Assembly: GCA_036257595.1 (NCBI GenBank)
Contig: DATAFF010000153.1
Location: forward strand, 1-47,300
DNA length: 47,300 bases
Source of the DNA: DATAFF01 sp036257595
GTDB lineage: Bacteria; Pseudomonadota; Alphaproteobacteria; Rhizobiales; Aestuariivirgaceae
Reading direction: 5' to 3'
The notes beneath the pieces were generated by a model, which did no database searches, was not told the DNA's origin, and saw nothing but the letters and a program-made list of their open reading frames with translations. Below, one piece after another: positions 1 to 7,169 of this stretch; the stretch's first letter is position 1, and each line of letters starts with the position of its first letter. Made by a program: the position numbers and the translations under genes.

Positions 1-1
1 C

Positions 2-271
2 CGCGAGGAGAAGCTCGAAAATCCCGAGCAGATGATTTGGTTCCAGGGCGACAATGTGCAGGAGCTGATCGATGCCACCGACTACCCGAAATTCGATATC
101 GAGGGCACCAACCGCACCTTCATGGAGTGGGAGCACCACAAAGCCGACAACATCATGGGCTTTCGCGACAACGCCTATCGCTCGCTGATGACCGGCACCA
201 TGTCGCCGGTTCATCACACGCCGTGGCTCAAGGCCATGGATGATTCGCTGGAGAGCTATCTCCGGAAGTGA
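2..271 (+). CDS. tmm: Trimethylamine monooxygenase, C-terminal fragment
   Basis: The last 89 codons of a gene whose start lies left of the window. The visible residues, including FDIEGTNRTFMEWEHHKADN, YRSLMTGTMSP and HHTPWLKAMDDSLESYL, match my recollection of the C-terminus of bacterial trimethylamine monooxygenases, flavin- and NADPH-dependent enzymes that convert trimethylamine to its N-oxide. The convergent mgsABC genes belong to the same methylated-amine pathway and support the call. The FAD- and NADPH-binding motifs are outside the window, so a close relative in the flavin-containing monooxygenase family is not excluded. The TGA stop falls immediately before a heptanucleotide repeat hairpin that probably ends transcription. 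Confidence 0.8.
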   Translation, partial: REEKLENPEQMIWFQGDNVQELIDATDYPKFDIEGTNRTFMEWEHHKADNIMGFRDNAYRSLMTGTMSPVHHTPWLKAMDDSLESYLRK

Positions 272-274
272 GTA

Positions 275-338
275 GCGAATAGCGAATAGCGAATAGAGGT
301 ACGAGATAGCAACTATTCGCTACTCGCTATTCGCTTTT
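275..338. terminator. Heptamer-repeat hairpin between tmm and mgsC
   Basis: Three tandem CGAATAG units (276-296) face an inverted set at 313-333. Positions 275-296 and 313-334 form a 22-bp stem with one G/T-type mismatch around a 16-nt loop, followed by TTTT at 335-338, which is the layout of a rho-independent terminator for the rightward gene. The stop codon of mgsC (320-322, minus strand) lies inside the right arm. As seven is not a multiple of three, the array offers TAG in successive frames. Confidence 0.75.
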
Positions 339-1651
339 CCAGGAATCCAATCCGTCCCGGCGAGCGGCACCCGTGCCATGGCCGCCGCCTCGACGGTGAG
401 CGCCACCAGGTCCTCCGGCTCGAGATTGTGCACATGCGACTTGCCGCAGGCCCGGGCAATTGTCTGCGTTTCGAGCGTCATCACCTTGAGCAGATTGGCG
501 AGCCGCCGCCCCGCCCGCATCGGATCGAGCCTCTTCGACAGGCGCGGATCCTGGGTGGTGATGCCTGCCGGATCGCGGCCTTCATGCCAGTCGTCATAGG
601 CGCCGGCGGTGGTGCCGAGCGCATTGTACTCGGCCTCGAGCGCCGGGTCGTTGTCGCCGAGCGCCACCAGCGCCGCCGTCCCGATCGACACGGCATCGGC
701 ACCGAGCGCCAGCGCCTTGGCGACGTCGGCACCGCTGCGGATGCCGCCCGAAACGATGAGCTGCACCTTGCGATGCATGCCGAGCTCTTTCAGCGCCTGC
801 ACCGCCGGCCTGATGCAGGCAAGTGTCGGCTGCCCGACATGCTCGATGAACACTTCCTGAGTCGCCGCCGTTCCGCCCTGCATGCCGTCGACCACCACGC
901 AATCGGCCCCCGACTTGACGGCAAGCGCGGTGTCGTAATAGGGCCGCGCCCCGCCCACCTTCACATAGATGGGCTTTTCGCAGTCGGTGATCTCGCGCAG
1001 CTCCAGGATCTTGATCTCGAGATCGTCGGGACCCGTCCAGTCCGGGTGCCGGCAGGCCGAGCGCTGATCGATGCCGGCCGGCAGGCACCGCATCGCCGCC
1101 ACCCGCTCCGAGATCTTCTGGCCGAGCAGCATGCCGCCGCCCCCCGGCTTGGCGCCTTGCCCGACCACCACCTCGATGGCGTCGGCTCGGCGCAGATCGT
1201 CCGGGTTCATGCCGTAGCGCGACGGCAGATACTGATAGACGAGGATCTTGGAATGGCCGCGCTCCTCCGGCGTCATGCCGCCATCGCCGGTCGTCGTCGA
1301 GGTTCCGGCGAGCGTTGCGCCGCGCCCCAGCGCCTCCTTGGCTTCGGCCGACAGCGAGCCGAAGCTCATGCCGGCAATGGTGATCGGGATCTTGAGCTCG
1401 ATCGGTCTCTTCGCGAAGCGGGCGCCAATGGTGACCCCGGTGCCGCATTTCTCGCGATAGCCTTCGAGTGGGTAGCGCGAGATCGATGCTCCGAGGAACA
1501 GGAGATCGTCGAAATGCGGCAGCTTGCGCTTTGCACCGGCGCCGCGAATGTCATAGATGCCGGTGACCGCGGCGCGGCGGATCTCCGACAGCGTGTAGTC
1601 GTCGAAGGTGGCTGACTTGCGGGGCGTGGTGCGCGGAATGTCGTGAGTCAT
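320..1651 (-). CDS. mgsC: N-methylglutamate synthase subunit C (FMN glutamate synthase-like)
   Basis: A 443-residue protein of the glutamate synthase FMN-binding domain family (GlxD/MgsC). The barrel shows GGGGMLLGQK, the CRHPDWTGPDDLEIK segment, VVVDGMQGGTAATQ and the phosphate-binding SGGIRSGADVAKALALGAD. N-methylglutamate synthase transfers the methylamino group to make N-methylglutamate from glutamate and methylamine; this subunit carries the FMN/synthase site and works with the amidotransferase-like and GXGXG-like subunits encoded upstream. Start is ambiguous: TTG at 1666 overlaps the mgsB stop (TTGA), and ATG at 1651 is used here; neither has a clear Shine-Dalgarno. The C-terminal residues KANSE and the stop are encoded by the heptamer repeat. 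The glx family is also used for other glutamine-linked reactions, but adjacency to tmm favours mgs. Confidence 0.85.
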   Translation of the reverse strand: MTHDIPRTTPRKSATFDDYTLSEIRRAAVTGIYDIRGAGAKRKLPHFDDLLFLGASISRYPLEGYREKCGTGVTIGARFAKRPIELKIPITIAGMSFGSLSAEAKEALGRGATLAGTSTTTGDGGMTPEERGHSKILVYQYLPSRYGMNPDDLRRADAIEVVVGQGAKPGGGGMLLGQKISERVAAMRCLPAGIDQRSACRHPDWTGPDDLEIKILELREITDCEKPIYVKVGGARPYYDTALAVKSGADCVVVDGMQGGTAATQEVFIEHVGQPTLACIRPAVQALKELGMHRKVQLIVSGGIRSGADVAKALALGADAVSIGTAALVALGDNDPALEAEYNALGTTAGAYDDWHEGRDPAGITTQDPRLSKRLDPMRAGRRLANLLKVMTLETQTIARACGKSHVHNLEPEDLVALTVEAAAMARVPLAGTDWIPGKANSE

Positions 1652-1662
1652 CGGGGTCTGGT

Positions 1663-2346
1663 TCAATAGGCGTCGGCATTGTCGATGTCGAAATTGTAGA
1701 GCTTGCGGGCCGACCCATAGCGTCGAAACCGCCGGGGATCGGCATTGATCCGGGCTCGCTCCAGGAGTCGCGCCAGCTTGTCGAGGTGATGCGGTGTCAT
1801 CTCCTTCTCGATGCAGTCGGCCCCGAGCGAGGTGACCCGGCCGGCGACATAGAGCCGTGCCTCATAGATTGAATCGCCGAGCGCCTCGCCGGCATCGCCG
1901 CAAATGGCGAGGCAGCCGGCCTGCGCCATGAAGGCCGACATGTGTCCGACCGAGCCGCCGACCACGATGTCGATGCCCTTCATCGAGATGCCGCAGCGCG
2001 ACGAGGCATCGCCCTCGATGACGAGCAGTCCGCCATTGCCGGTGGCGCCCGCCGCCTGGCTGGCATTGCCGGTCACCCGAAGCGAGCCCTTCATCATGTT
2101 CTCGGCCACCCCCGGTCCGGCATGGCCCCTGACCACGATCTCGGCTCCATTGTTCATGCCGCCGCAATAGAAGCCGACATGGCCTTCGATCTCGATCAGC
2201 ACCGGCTGGTCGACCCCGACCGCGATGGCATGGGCGCCGCGCGGGTCCCTCACCAGGAAATGGCGCTCATTCGTGTCGCGTCCGAGCTTGTGCAGGCGCT
2301 CATTGAGGGCGCGCACGCCCCGCTCGGCGATGTTGTAGGAGATCAC
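1663..2346 (-). CDS. mgsB: N-methylglutamate synthase subunit B (GXGXG domain)
   Basis: A 227-residue single-domain protein of the glutamate synthase alpha-subunit C-terminal type (GlxC/MgsB), a right-handed beta-helix with repeated glycine motifs such as GGMNNGAEIVVRGHAG and GNGGLLVIEGDASSRCG. In the N-methylglutamate pathway it forms a structural subunit with MgsA and MgsC. It starts at GTG whose last two bases overlap the mgsA TGA stop (GTGA), and its own stop overlaps the possible TTG start of mgsC, so the three genes are translationally coupled. The split three-subunit arrangement, rather than one large GltB, is typical of the Glx/Mgs group. Confidence 0.85.
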   Translation of the reverse strand: MISYNIAERGVRALNERLHKLGRDTNERHFLVRDPRGAHAIAVGVDQPVLIEIEGHVGFYCGGMNNGAEIVVRGHAGPGVAENMMKGSLRVTGNASQAAGATGNGGLLVIEGDASSRCGISMKGIDIVVGGSVGHMSAFMAQAGCLAICGDAGEALGDSIYEARLYVAGRVTSLGADCIEKEMTPHHLDKLARLLERARINADPRRFRRYGSARKLYNFDIDNADAY

Positions 2347-3248
2347 GCGGCGTGGCCTTCCCAGGTGTAGATGGTCTGCGGCGCCGGCTCCCAGATCCGC
2401 GCCGTCTCGGCGCCCGGCAATTGCGCGATGGCGCGGTACTCGGTCGCCATCGCCACCCAGTCGTCGGTCTCGGCCAGCACCGCGTGCTTGCAGGCGATCG
2501 GATCGCGCACCACCGCAAAGCCGTCGGCCGTGCCGACACAGAAAGTGTAGAATCCGTCGAGATCGCGGATCCCATTCTCCAGCGCCTGGCGCAGGCTATC
2601 GCCCTGCCGCATGCGGTGGGTGAGATAGGCCGCCGCCACCTCGGTGTCGTTCTCGGTACGGAACGTCATGCCCTGGCGGATCAGCTCCTCGCGCAGGCTG
2701 TTGTGATTGGACAACGAGCCATTATGGACGAGGCAGAGATCATCGCCGGTCGAAAATGGATGCGAGCCGGCCGTGGTTACCGCGCTTTCGGTCGCCATCC
2801 TGGTGTGGCCGATGGCATGCGAGCCCTGCGCCCTGGTCAGTGCGAAGCGCCGCACCACGTCGGCAGGCAGCCCGGTCTCCTTGAAGATCTCGACCAGCTG
2901 GCCGGCGCCGACCACCCGGATCTCCGGGTGGGACCGGTCGAGAAATCGCACCACGGCCCGCTCCTCGGCATTGGTGATCAGCACCGCATGGCTGGCGATC
3001 GGCTGGATCTCGACCTTGCCCTTGAGCGCCTTTTCGAGGCCTTCCGCGACCTCCGACCAGTCGAGCGCTGCGTCATCGCTCGCCAAGGTGAGCTTGACCT
3101 TGCCGGTCTCAACCGGGTCGCGATAGATGGCAAACCCCGCCGAATCAGGCCCGCGGCTGCTCATTTCGACCAGCATCGGCGCAAACAGCGCCCCGAGCTT
3201 CGGCTTCAATGTCGGCGTTTTGAGATAGAGACCGACAATGCCGCACAT
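2343..3248 (-). CDS. mgsA: N-methylglutamate synthase subunit A (class II amidotransferase)
   Basis: A 301-residue class II glutamine amidotransferase domain (GlxB/MgsA). The N-terminus MCGIVGLY places Cys2 as the N-terminal nucleophile after Met removal; ligand motifs SRGPDSAG, GHTRMATES and LVHNGSLSNH are visible. It supplies or channels nitrogen to the synthase subunit. It is the first gene of mgsABC, transcribed leftward toward tmm. The 101 bp upstream (3249-3349) separate it from the next gene on the same strand and are AT-richer than the surroundings, so they probably hold the operon promoter, though no motif can be fixed. The glutamine synthetase-like gmaS and the mgd genes of the same pathway are not in the window. 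Confidence 0.85.
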   Translation of the reverse strand: MCGIVGLYLKTPTLKPKLGALFAPMLVEMSSRGPDSAGFAIYRDPVETGKVKLTLASDDAALDWSEVAEGLEKALKGKVEIQPIASHAVLITNAEERAVVRFLDRSHPEIRVVGAGQLVEIFKETGLPADVVRRFALTRAQGSHAIGHTRMATESAVTTAGSHPFSTGDDLCLVHNGSLSNHNSLREELIRQGMTFRTENDTEVAAAYLTHRMRQGDSLRQALENGIRDLDGFYTFCVGTADGFAVVRDPIACKHAVLAETDDWVAMATEYRAIAQLPGAETARIWEPAPQTIYTWEGHAA

Positions 3249-3349
3249 GGGCGAGCACTCCCGCTTCTGGCTGAGATTTCCCAGCCAAATTAGTGGCGCG
3301 GCCGGTGGAGATCAATGAGCAGAAATAAAATTTACTGTGAGGAAATGAC

Positions 3350-3808
3350 CTACTGACGAGGGCTCTCGGCGGTGCTGGTCGCCGCGCGACCCTCTCGCTG
3401 CCCCTTCTGATTCGGAGGCTGGATGATACCGACGATCTGATCGAGACGCTTTTCGATCCCGTCGAGCCGGTTCTCGATACCATCGATTCGCTTTGTGTCG
3501 GTTTCGATCCCGTCGAATCGCTTATCCATCCCGTCGAATCGCTTATCGATCCCGTCGAAGCGTATCGTGTGGGCTTCCTGGCCGGCTTCGAGGCGGGCAA
3601 TCGCCGTTGTGTTGCTCACCGAAATTACAAAGAAATAGCCGAAAGCGGCGACCGACGCCGCGGTAAAGCCGGCGAACACCAGGGTCATCAAGGCGAGCTG
3701 ACTCTTGATCCCCTCGATGACGGACTTCACCCCATCGATCGCAATGGCGACCTCGCGAAGGGTTTTGAAGTTCTCTGTTGCCATGGACTCGACAATGGCC
3801 ACATTCAA
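3350..3808 (-). CDS. Small membrane protein with heptad-repeat coiled coil
   Basis: A 152-residue protein that I do not recognise as a named family. One hydrophobic span (about residues 38-63, LMTLVFAGFTAASVAAFGYFF) is followed by an uncommonly regular seven-residue repeat (FDGIDKR, FDGMDKR, FDGIETD, IDGIENR, LDGIEKR) that predicts a parallel coiled coil anchored at the membrane. The DNA under this part has near-identical 21-bp units, so copy number could vary between strains. The tail after residue 130 is polar and probably disordered. Start is ATG 3808; ATG 3784 (MATENF) is an alternative. No functional link to its neighbours is evident. Confidence 0.65.
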   Translation of the reverse strand: MNVAIVESMATENFKTLREVAIAIDGVKSVIEGIKSQLALMTLVFAGFTAASVAAFGYFFVISVSNTTAIARLEAGQEAHTIRFDGIDKRFDGMDKRFDGIETDTKRIDGIENRLDGIEKRLDQIVGIIQPPNQKGQREGRAATSTAESPRQ

Positions 3809-3946
3809 TCTCGTCTACAAGAGGCAATCGCAACCAATGCACTACAGAAGGTTGCAATTGCCCAGGGTGATGCGAAGTGCCTCCTGTTGAACTCAGCCTC
3901 ATCCCGCACTAGTTTCGCGGCTCGGCAGTTCGAGGGAGCGGGGAAA

Positions 3947-4687
3947 ATGCGCATATTGCTGTCCGATGCCGCCTGGGGTGCGACCTGGGGCAAGGTGAAG
4001 GCAATGACGCCTGGCGAGTTCTTCCTGGCCTTTGCCAGCCATCATTCGGTCGCCGTCTATTCCGGCATGGCCATCATTTTCGAGGCCGTGGCGATCTACT
4101 TCGCGACAAGTTGGCAGGAACTGCTGCTGCCGCCGCTGATGGTGGCGGCGATCTATCCGATGGTCGAGTTCCTGGTTCACCGCTACGTGCTGCACAGCCA
4201 GCTGTTCTACAAGCAGCCGCAAACCGCCGCCTTCTGGCGCCGGGTGCATTACGATCACCATATGAACCCCAACGACCTGTCGGTTCTGTTCGGCGCCCTC
4301 TACACGACGCTGCCGCTGGTCTTTGCGCTCACCTTGCCGCTCGGCTATTTCACCCTCGGACCGGCGGGTGCCTGCGCCACTCTCGCCGCCGGGCTGATCG
4401 CCTTCCTGGTCTACGAGTTCTTCCATTGCGCGGCGCATCTGCCGGTGCGCTTCCCATTCGCCTTCATGCAGCGGCTGCGCCGCCATCATGCGCTCCACCA
4501 CTTCCACGCCGAGAAGGGCAATTACGGCATCGCCACCGGCATTGCCGACCGGCTGATCGGCACGGATTACGATGCCGTCGATGCGATGCCGCGCAGTGCC
4601 ACTGTCAACAATCTCGGCTATACCGAGGAGGTGGCGCAACGCTATCCGTGGGTGGCCATGCTCGACCGCGACCTCAACAGGCCATGA
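3947..4687 (+). CDS. Fatty acid hydroxylase / sterol desaturase superfamily protein
   Basis: A 246-residue membrane protein with the eight-histidine di-iron pattern of the fatty acid hydroxylase superfamily: HRYVLH (78-83), HYDHH (101-105), HCAAH (160-164) and HHALHHFH (180-187), set between about four hydrophobic spans. Such enzymes hydroxylate or desaturate lipid chains at the membrane with O2. ATG 3947 was chosen because it follows a purine-rich GAGGGAGCGGGGAAA; the reading frame stays open further upstream, but that part is opposite the neighbouring gene. Its stop overlaps the next start (ATGA), so it is co-translated with the beta-keto acid cleavage enzyme. The actual lipid substrate cannot be read from sequence. 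Confidence 0.85.
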   Translation: MRILLSDAAWGATWGKVKAMTPGEFFLAFASHHSVAVYSGMAIIFEAVAIYFATSWQELLLPPLMVAAIYPMVEFLVHRYVLHSQLFYKQPQTAAFWRRVHYDHHMNPNDLSVLFGALYTTLPLVFALTLPLGYFTLGPAGACATLAAGLIAFLVYEFFHCAAHLPVRFPFAFMQRLRRHHALHHFHAEKGNYGIATGIADRLIGTDYDAVDAMPRSATVNNLGYTEEVAQRYPWVAMLDRDLNRP

Positions 4688-5523
4688 CTGCTCCGACCAT
4701 CATCACGGTTGCCATCACCGGCTCGGTCCCACGCAAGGAAAACAACCCGGCCGTCCCGATCACCCCCGAGGAGCAGATCGAATCGACGCATGAAGCCTTC
4801 GAGGCCGGTGCGACGGTAGCCCACATTCACGTCCGCAACGACGATCAGACGCCGACCTCGAGCCCCGAGAGATTCGCCAGGGTGCAGGAGGGGCTGCGCC
4901 GTCACTGCCCCGGCATGATCATCCAGTTCTCGACCGGCGGCCGCTCCGGCAAGGGCGCCGAGCGGGGGCTGATGCTTGAGCTTCGTCCGGACATGGCCTC
5001 GCTCTCCACCGGCTCGGTCAACTTCCCGACCATCATCTATGAGAACCATCCGACCCTGATCGCCGAGCTTGCCGGCCGCATGAAAATGTTCGGGATCAAG
5101 CCGGAGGTCGAGGTGTTCGACCTCTCGATGCTTTATCAGGCGATCCGCCTTGCCGACGAGGGCCTGCTCGAGCCTCCGCTCCATGTCCAGTTCGTCTTCG
5201 GCATCAAGAATGCCATGCCGGCCATCCGCCAGGTGCTTGAGTTCGAGGTGTCCGAGCTGCGCCGGCTGATGCCGCAAGCGACCTGGGCGGCGGCCGGGAT
5301 CGGCGCAACCCAGCTCGAGGTCAACCGCTGGACGCTCGAGCTTGGCGGCCATTGCCGCACCGGGCTCGAGGACAATATCCGCTATGATCGCGGCCGGCTT
5401 GCCAAATCCAATGCCGAGCTCGTCAGAAGGGTCGCCAATCTCTGTGCCGACTATGATTCGAGGCCCGCCACGGCGGCCGAGGCCCGCAGCATTCTCGGGC
5501 TTGGAGCATTATCTGCTAGGTAG
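4684..5523 (+). CDS. Beta-keto acid cleavage enzyme (BKACE, DUF849)
   Basis: A 279-residue TIM-barrel protein of the BKACE family, typified by 3-keto-5-aminohexanoate cleavage enzyme (Kce), which condenses a beta-keto acid with acetyl-CoA and splits it to acetoacetate and a CoA ester. Visible signatures are the N-terminal ITVAITGSVP, the metal-binding AHIHVRND (two His ligands), STGGRSG, SLSTGSVNFP and the late AAGIGATQLEVN. Length is normal for the family. Members differ widely in substrate, and the neighbouring hydroxylase does not identify one. The gene overlaps the preceding stop by 4 bp. Confidence 0.85.
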   Translation: MTAPTIITVAITGSVPRKENNPAVPITPEEQIESTHEAFEAGATVAHIHVRNDDQTPTSSPERFARVQEGLRRHCPGMIIQFSTGGRSGKGAERGLMLELRPDMASLSTGSVNFPTIIYENHPTLIAELAGRMKMFGIKPEVEVFDLSMLYQAIRLADEGLLEPPLHVQFVFGIKNAMPAIRQVLEFEVSELRRLMPQATWAAAGIGATQLEVNRWTLELGGHCRTGLEDNIRYDRGRLAKSNAELVRRVANLCADYDSRPATAAEARSILGLGALSAR

Positions 5524-5559
5524 CGCTGATCGAGGCGGCGCTGCCACGCTGTCGAGGTA

Positions 5560-5831
5560 TAGAGCATGTTGTGTTTAGGTTTACCCACCTGCGCCGCGGC
5601 GATGTTGCCGCGTGGGCAGGAGAAGGCCGAAGGGCGTATCGGCAATACGGTCAAGGCCTTCGACGAACCCACGCGGCAAAATCGCCCGGCCCTCCGGGTT
5701 GCGCCGCGGCGGGCGCCCGCGGTGTCGCCGCGCTTGCACGATGTCCCCCCATCGCGCGGCGCGCGGCTTCTGGCGGATCGACTCGCCGCAACGCAACGCA
5801 GGCTGGGTGGCCCTAAACACAACAGGCTCTA
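5560..5831. mobile_element. MITE-like element with terminal inverted repeats
   Basis: A 272-bp GC-rich segment with imperfect 20-bp terminal inverted repeats: TAGAGCATGTTGTGTTTAGG at the left end and its reverse complement with one mismatch (TAGAGCCTG...) at the right. The similarity continues inward as CCACC(C)...CTGCG. Open frames inside are short, overlap on both strands and match nothing I know, so it is most likely non-autonomous. No clear target-site duplication is visible. The right end abuts the matA start codon. Related half-sites occur at 12384, 13262 and 45370. Confidence 0.6.
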
Positions 5832-7169
5832 ATGGCCAACTCGTTCTTCTCCGATCTTCTGGCGTCCATCACCGAGAGCGGTCGGGCGCTTCTGTCGCGT
5901 GGCGAATGGCGCGGTGATGGCCGCAATCCGGTGGGCGCCCTGATCGACCTGTCGAATGCCCTGCTGTCGGGGCGCGGCGAGGCATCGGGCACCGCCATGG
6001 CGAGCGAGGCGCTCGCCCGTTATGCGGCTTTGTCCGAGGCCGACCGGCTGAAATTCTTCTCAGCCCTGGTGGACCGTTTCGGACCCGACACCGCCCGCCT
6101 CCAATCCGCCGTCGAAACCTGGCGCGGCACGCTATCAGCCGACAGCGCTCAGGAGATCCATTACGCCTCCGAGCCACGCCGGCAGGAGCTGTTTCGGCGG
6201 CTCAACCGTGCCCCAGGCGGCACTGCGGCCCTCGTTGCCATGCGGGCTGATCTGCTGGCGGTGCTGGGCGACCGTCCCGCCCTCCATGGGCTCGACCGCG
6301 ATCTCGCTCATTTGCTGGGCTCTTGGTTCAACCGCGGCTTCCTGGTGCTGCAGCGGATCGACTGGTCGAGCCCGGCCAATGTGCTGGAGAAGATCATCCG
6401 CTACGAGGCGGTCCACGAGATCCGCGACTGGAACGACCTGAGGCGGCGCATCGATCCGCCCGACCGGCGCTGTTATGCCTTCTTCCATCCGGCACTGGTC
6501 GATGAGCCGTTGATCTTCGTCGAGGTGGCGCTCACCACCACCATGCCGTCGGCCATCGCGCCGCTTCTCGACGAGGACCGCATGGTGCTGCCCCAATCGG
6601 CGGCGCGCACCGCCGTCTTCTACTCGATCTCCAACTGTCAGCAGGGCCTGGCCGGCATCTCCTTCGGCAATTTCCTGATCAAGCAGGTGGTCGAGGAGCT
6701 GCGCCGCGATCTGCCGAAGCTCGACACCTTCGTCACCCTGTCGCCCATTCCCGGATTCGGTCGCTGGCTCAAGCGCGACGGCAATCTTGCCGAAGAGACC
6801 GCCGCCATGCTGGACGAGCCGGGCTGGCCGCAGAATCACGAGCACGCCGAAGGCCTGCGCAAGGTGGTCGAGCCGCTTGCCGCTTCCTACCTCCTTGCCG
6901 CCAAGACGGCGACCGGCCGGCCGCTCGATCCGGTGGCGCGCTTCCATCTCGGTAATGGCGCGCGGCTCGAGCGGCTCAACTGGCTCGGCGACACTTCGCG
7001 AAAAGGCCTCGCCGAAGCCGCCGGCATGATGGTGAACTATCTCTATGCCCTCGACTCGATCGAGCGGAATCACGAGGCCTATGCCGAGCGTGGCGAGGTG
7101 ATCGCTGCCCCCTCGGTGCGTCGGCTTGCCGCCAGCCGGCCGCTGCCGGCCAAGGCCGAAACGCAATGA
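5832..7169 (+). CDS. matA: Malonyl-CoA decarboxylase
   Basis: A 445-residue malonyl-CoA decarboxylase, which converts malonyl-CoA to acetyl-CoA and CO2. Family features include the helical N-terminal half and the acetyltransferase-like C-terminal half with CYAFFHPALVDEPLIFVEVALT, the FYSISNCQQGLAGISFGNFL segment with its conserved Ser, FVTLSPIPGF and the FHLGNGARLERLNWLGD stretch. It overlaps matB by 4 bp (ATGA), giving the standard malonate-to-acetyl-CoA module. The reading frame is closed by TAA at 5814, and the ATG at 5832 directly follows the MITE-like element without a recognisable Shine-Dalgarno, so expression may depend on the element end. No GntR-type MatR or transporter gene is adjacent. 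Confidence 0.95.
   Translation: MANSFFSDLLASITESGRALLSRGEWRGDGRNPVGALIDLSNALLSGRGEASGTAMASEALARYAALSEADRLKFFSALVDRFGPDTARLQSAVETWRGTLSADSAQEIHYASEPRRQELFRRLNRAPGGTAALVAMRADLLAVLGDRPALHGLDRDLAHLLGSWFNRGFLVLQRIDWSSPANVLEKIIRYEAVHEIRDWNDLRRRIDPPDRRCYAFFHPALVDEPLIFVEVALTTTMPSAIAPLLDEDRMVLPQSAARTAVFYSISNCQQGLAGISFGNFLIKQVVEELRRDLPKLDTFVTLSPIPGFGRWLKRDGNLAEETAAMLDEPGWPQNHEHAEGLRKVVEPLAASYLLAAKTATGRPLDPVARFHLGNGARLERLNWLGDTSRKGLAEAAGMMVNYLYALDSIERNHEAYAERGEVIAAPSVRRLAASRPLPAKAETQ

Noticed and set aside
428..1615. Long plus-strand open frame opposite mgsC
   Set aside because: It is the antisense shadow of a GC-rich gene with clear family motifs; its Arg/His/Gly-rich translation has no domain.
5566..5832. 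Short open frames inside the 5560-5831 element
   Set aside because: They overlap on both strands, are Arg/Pro-rich and no transposase motif is visible; treated as non-coding.
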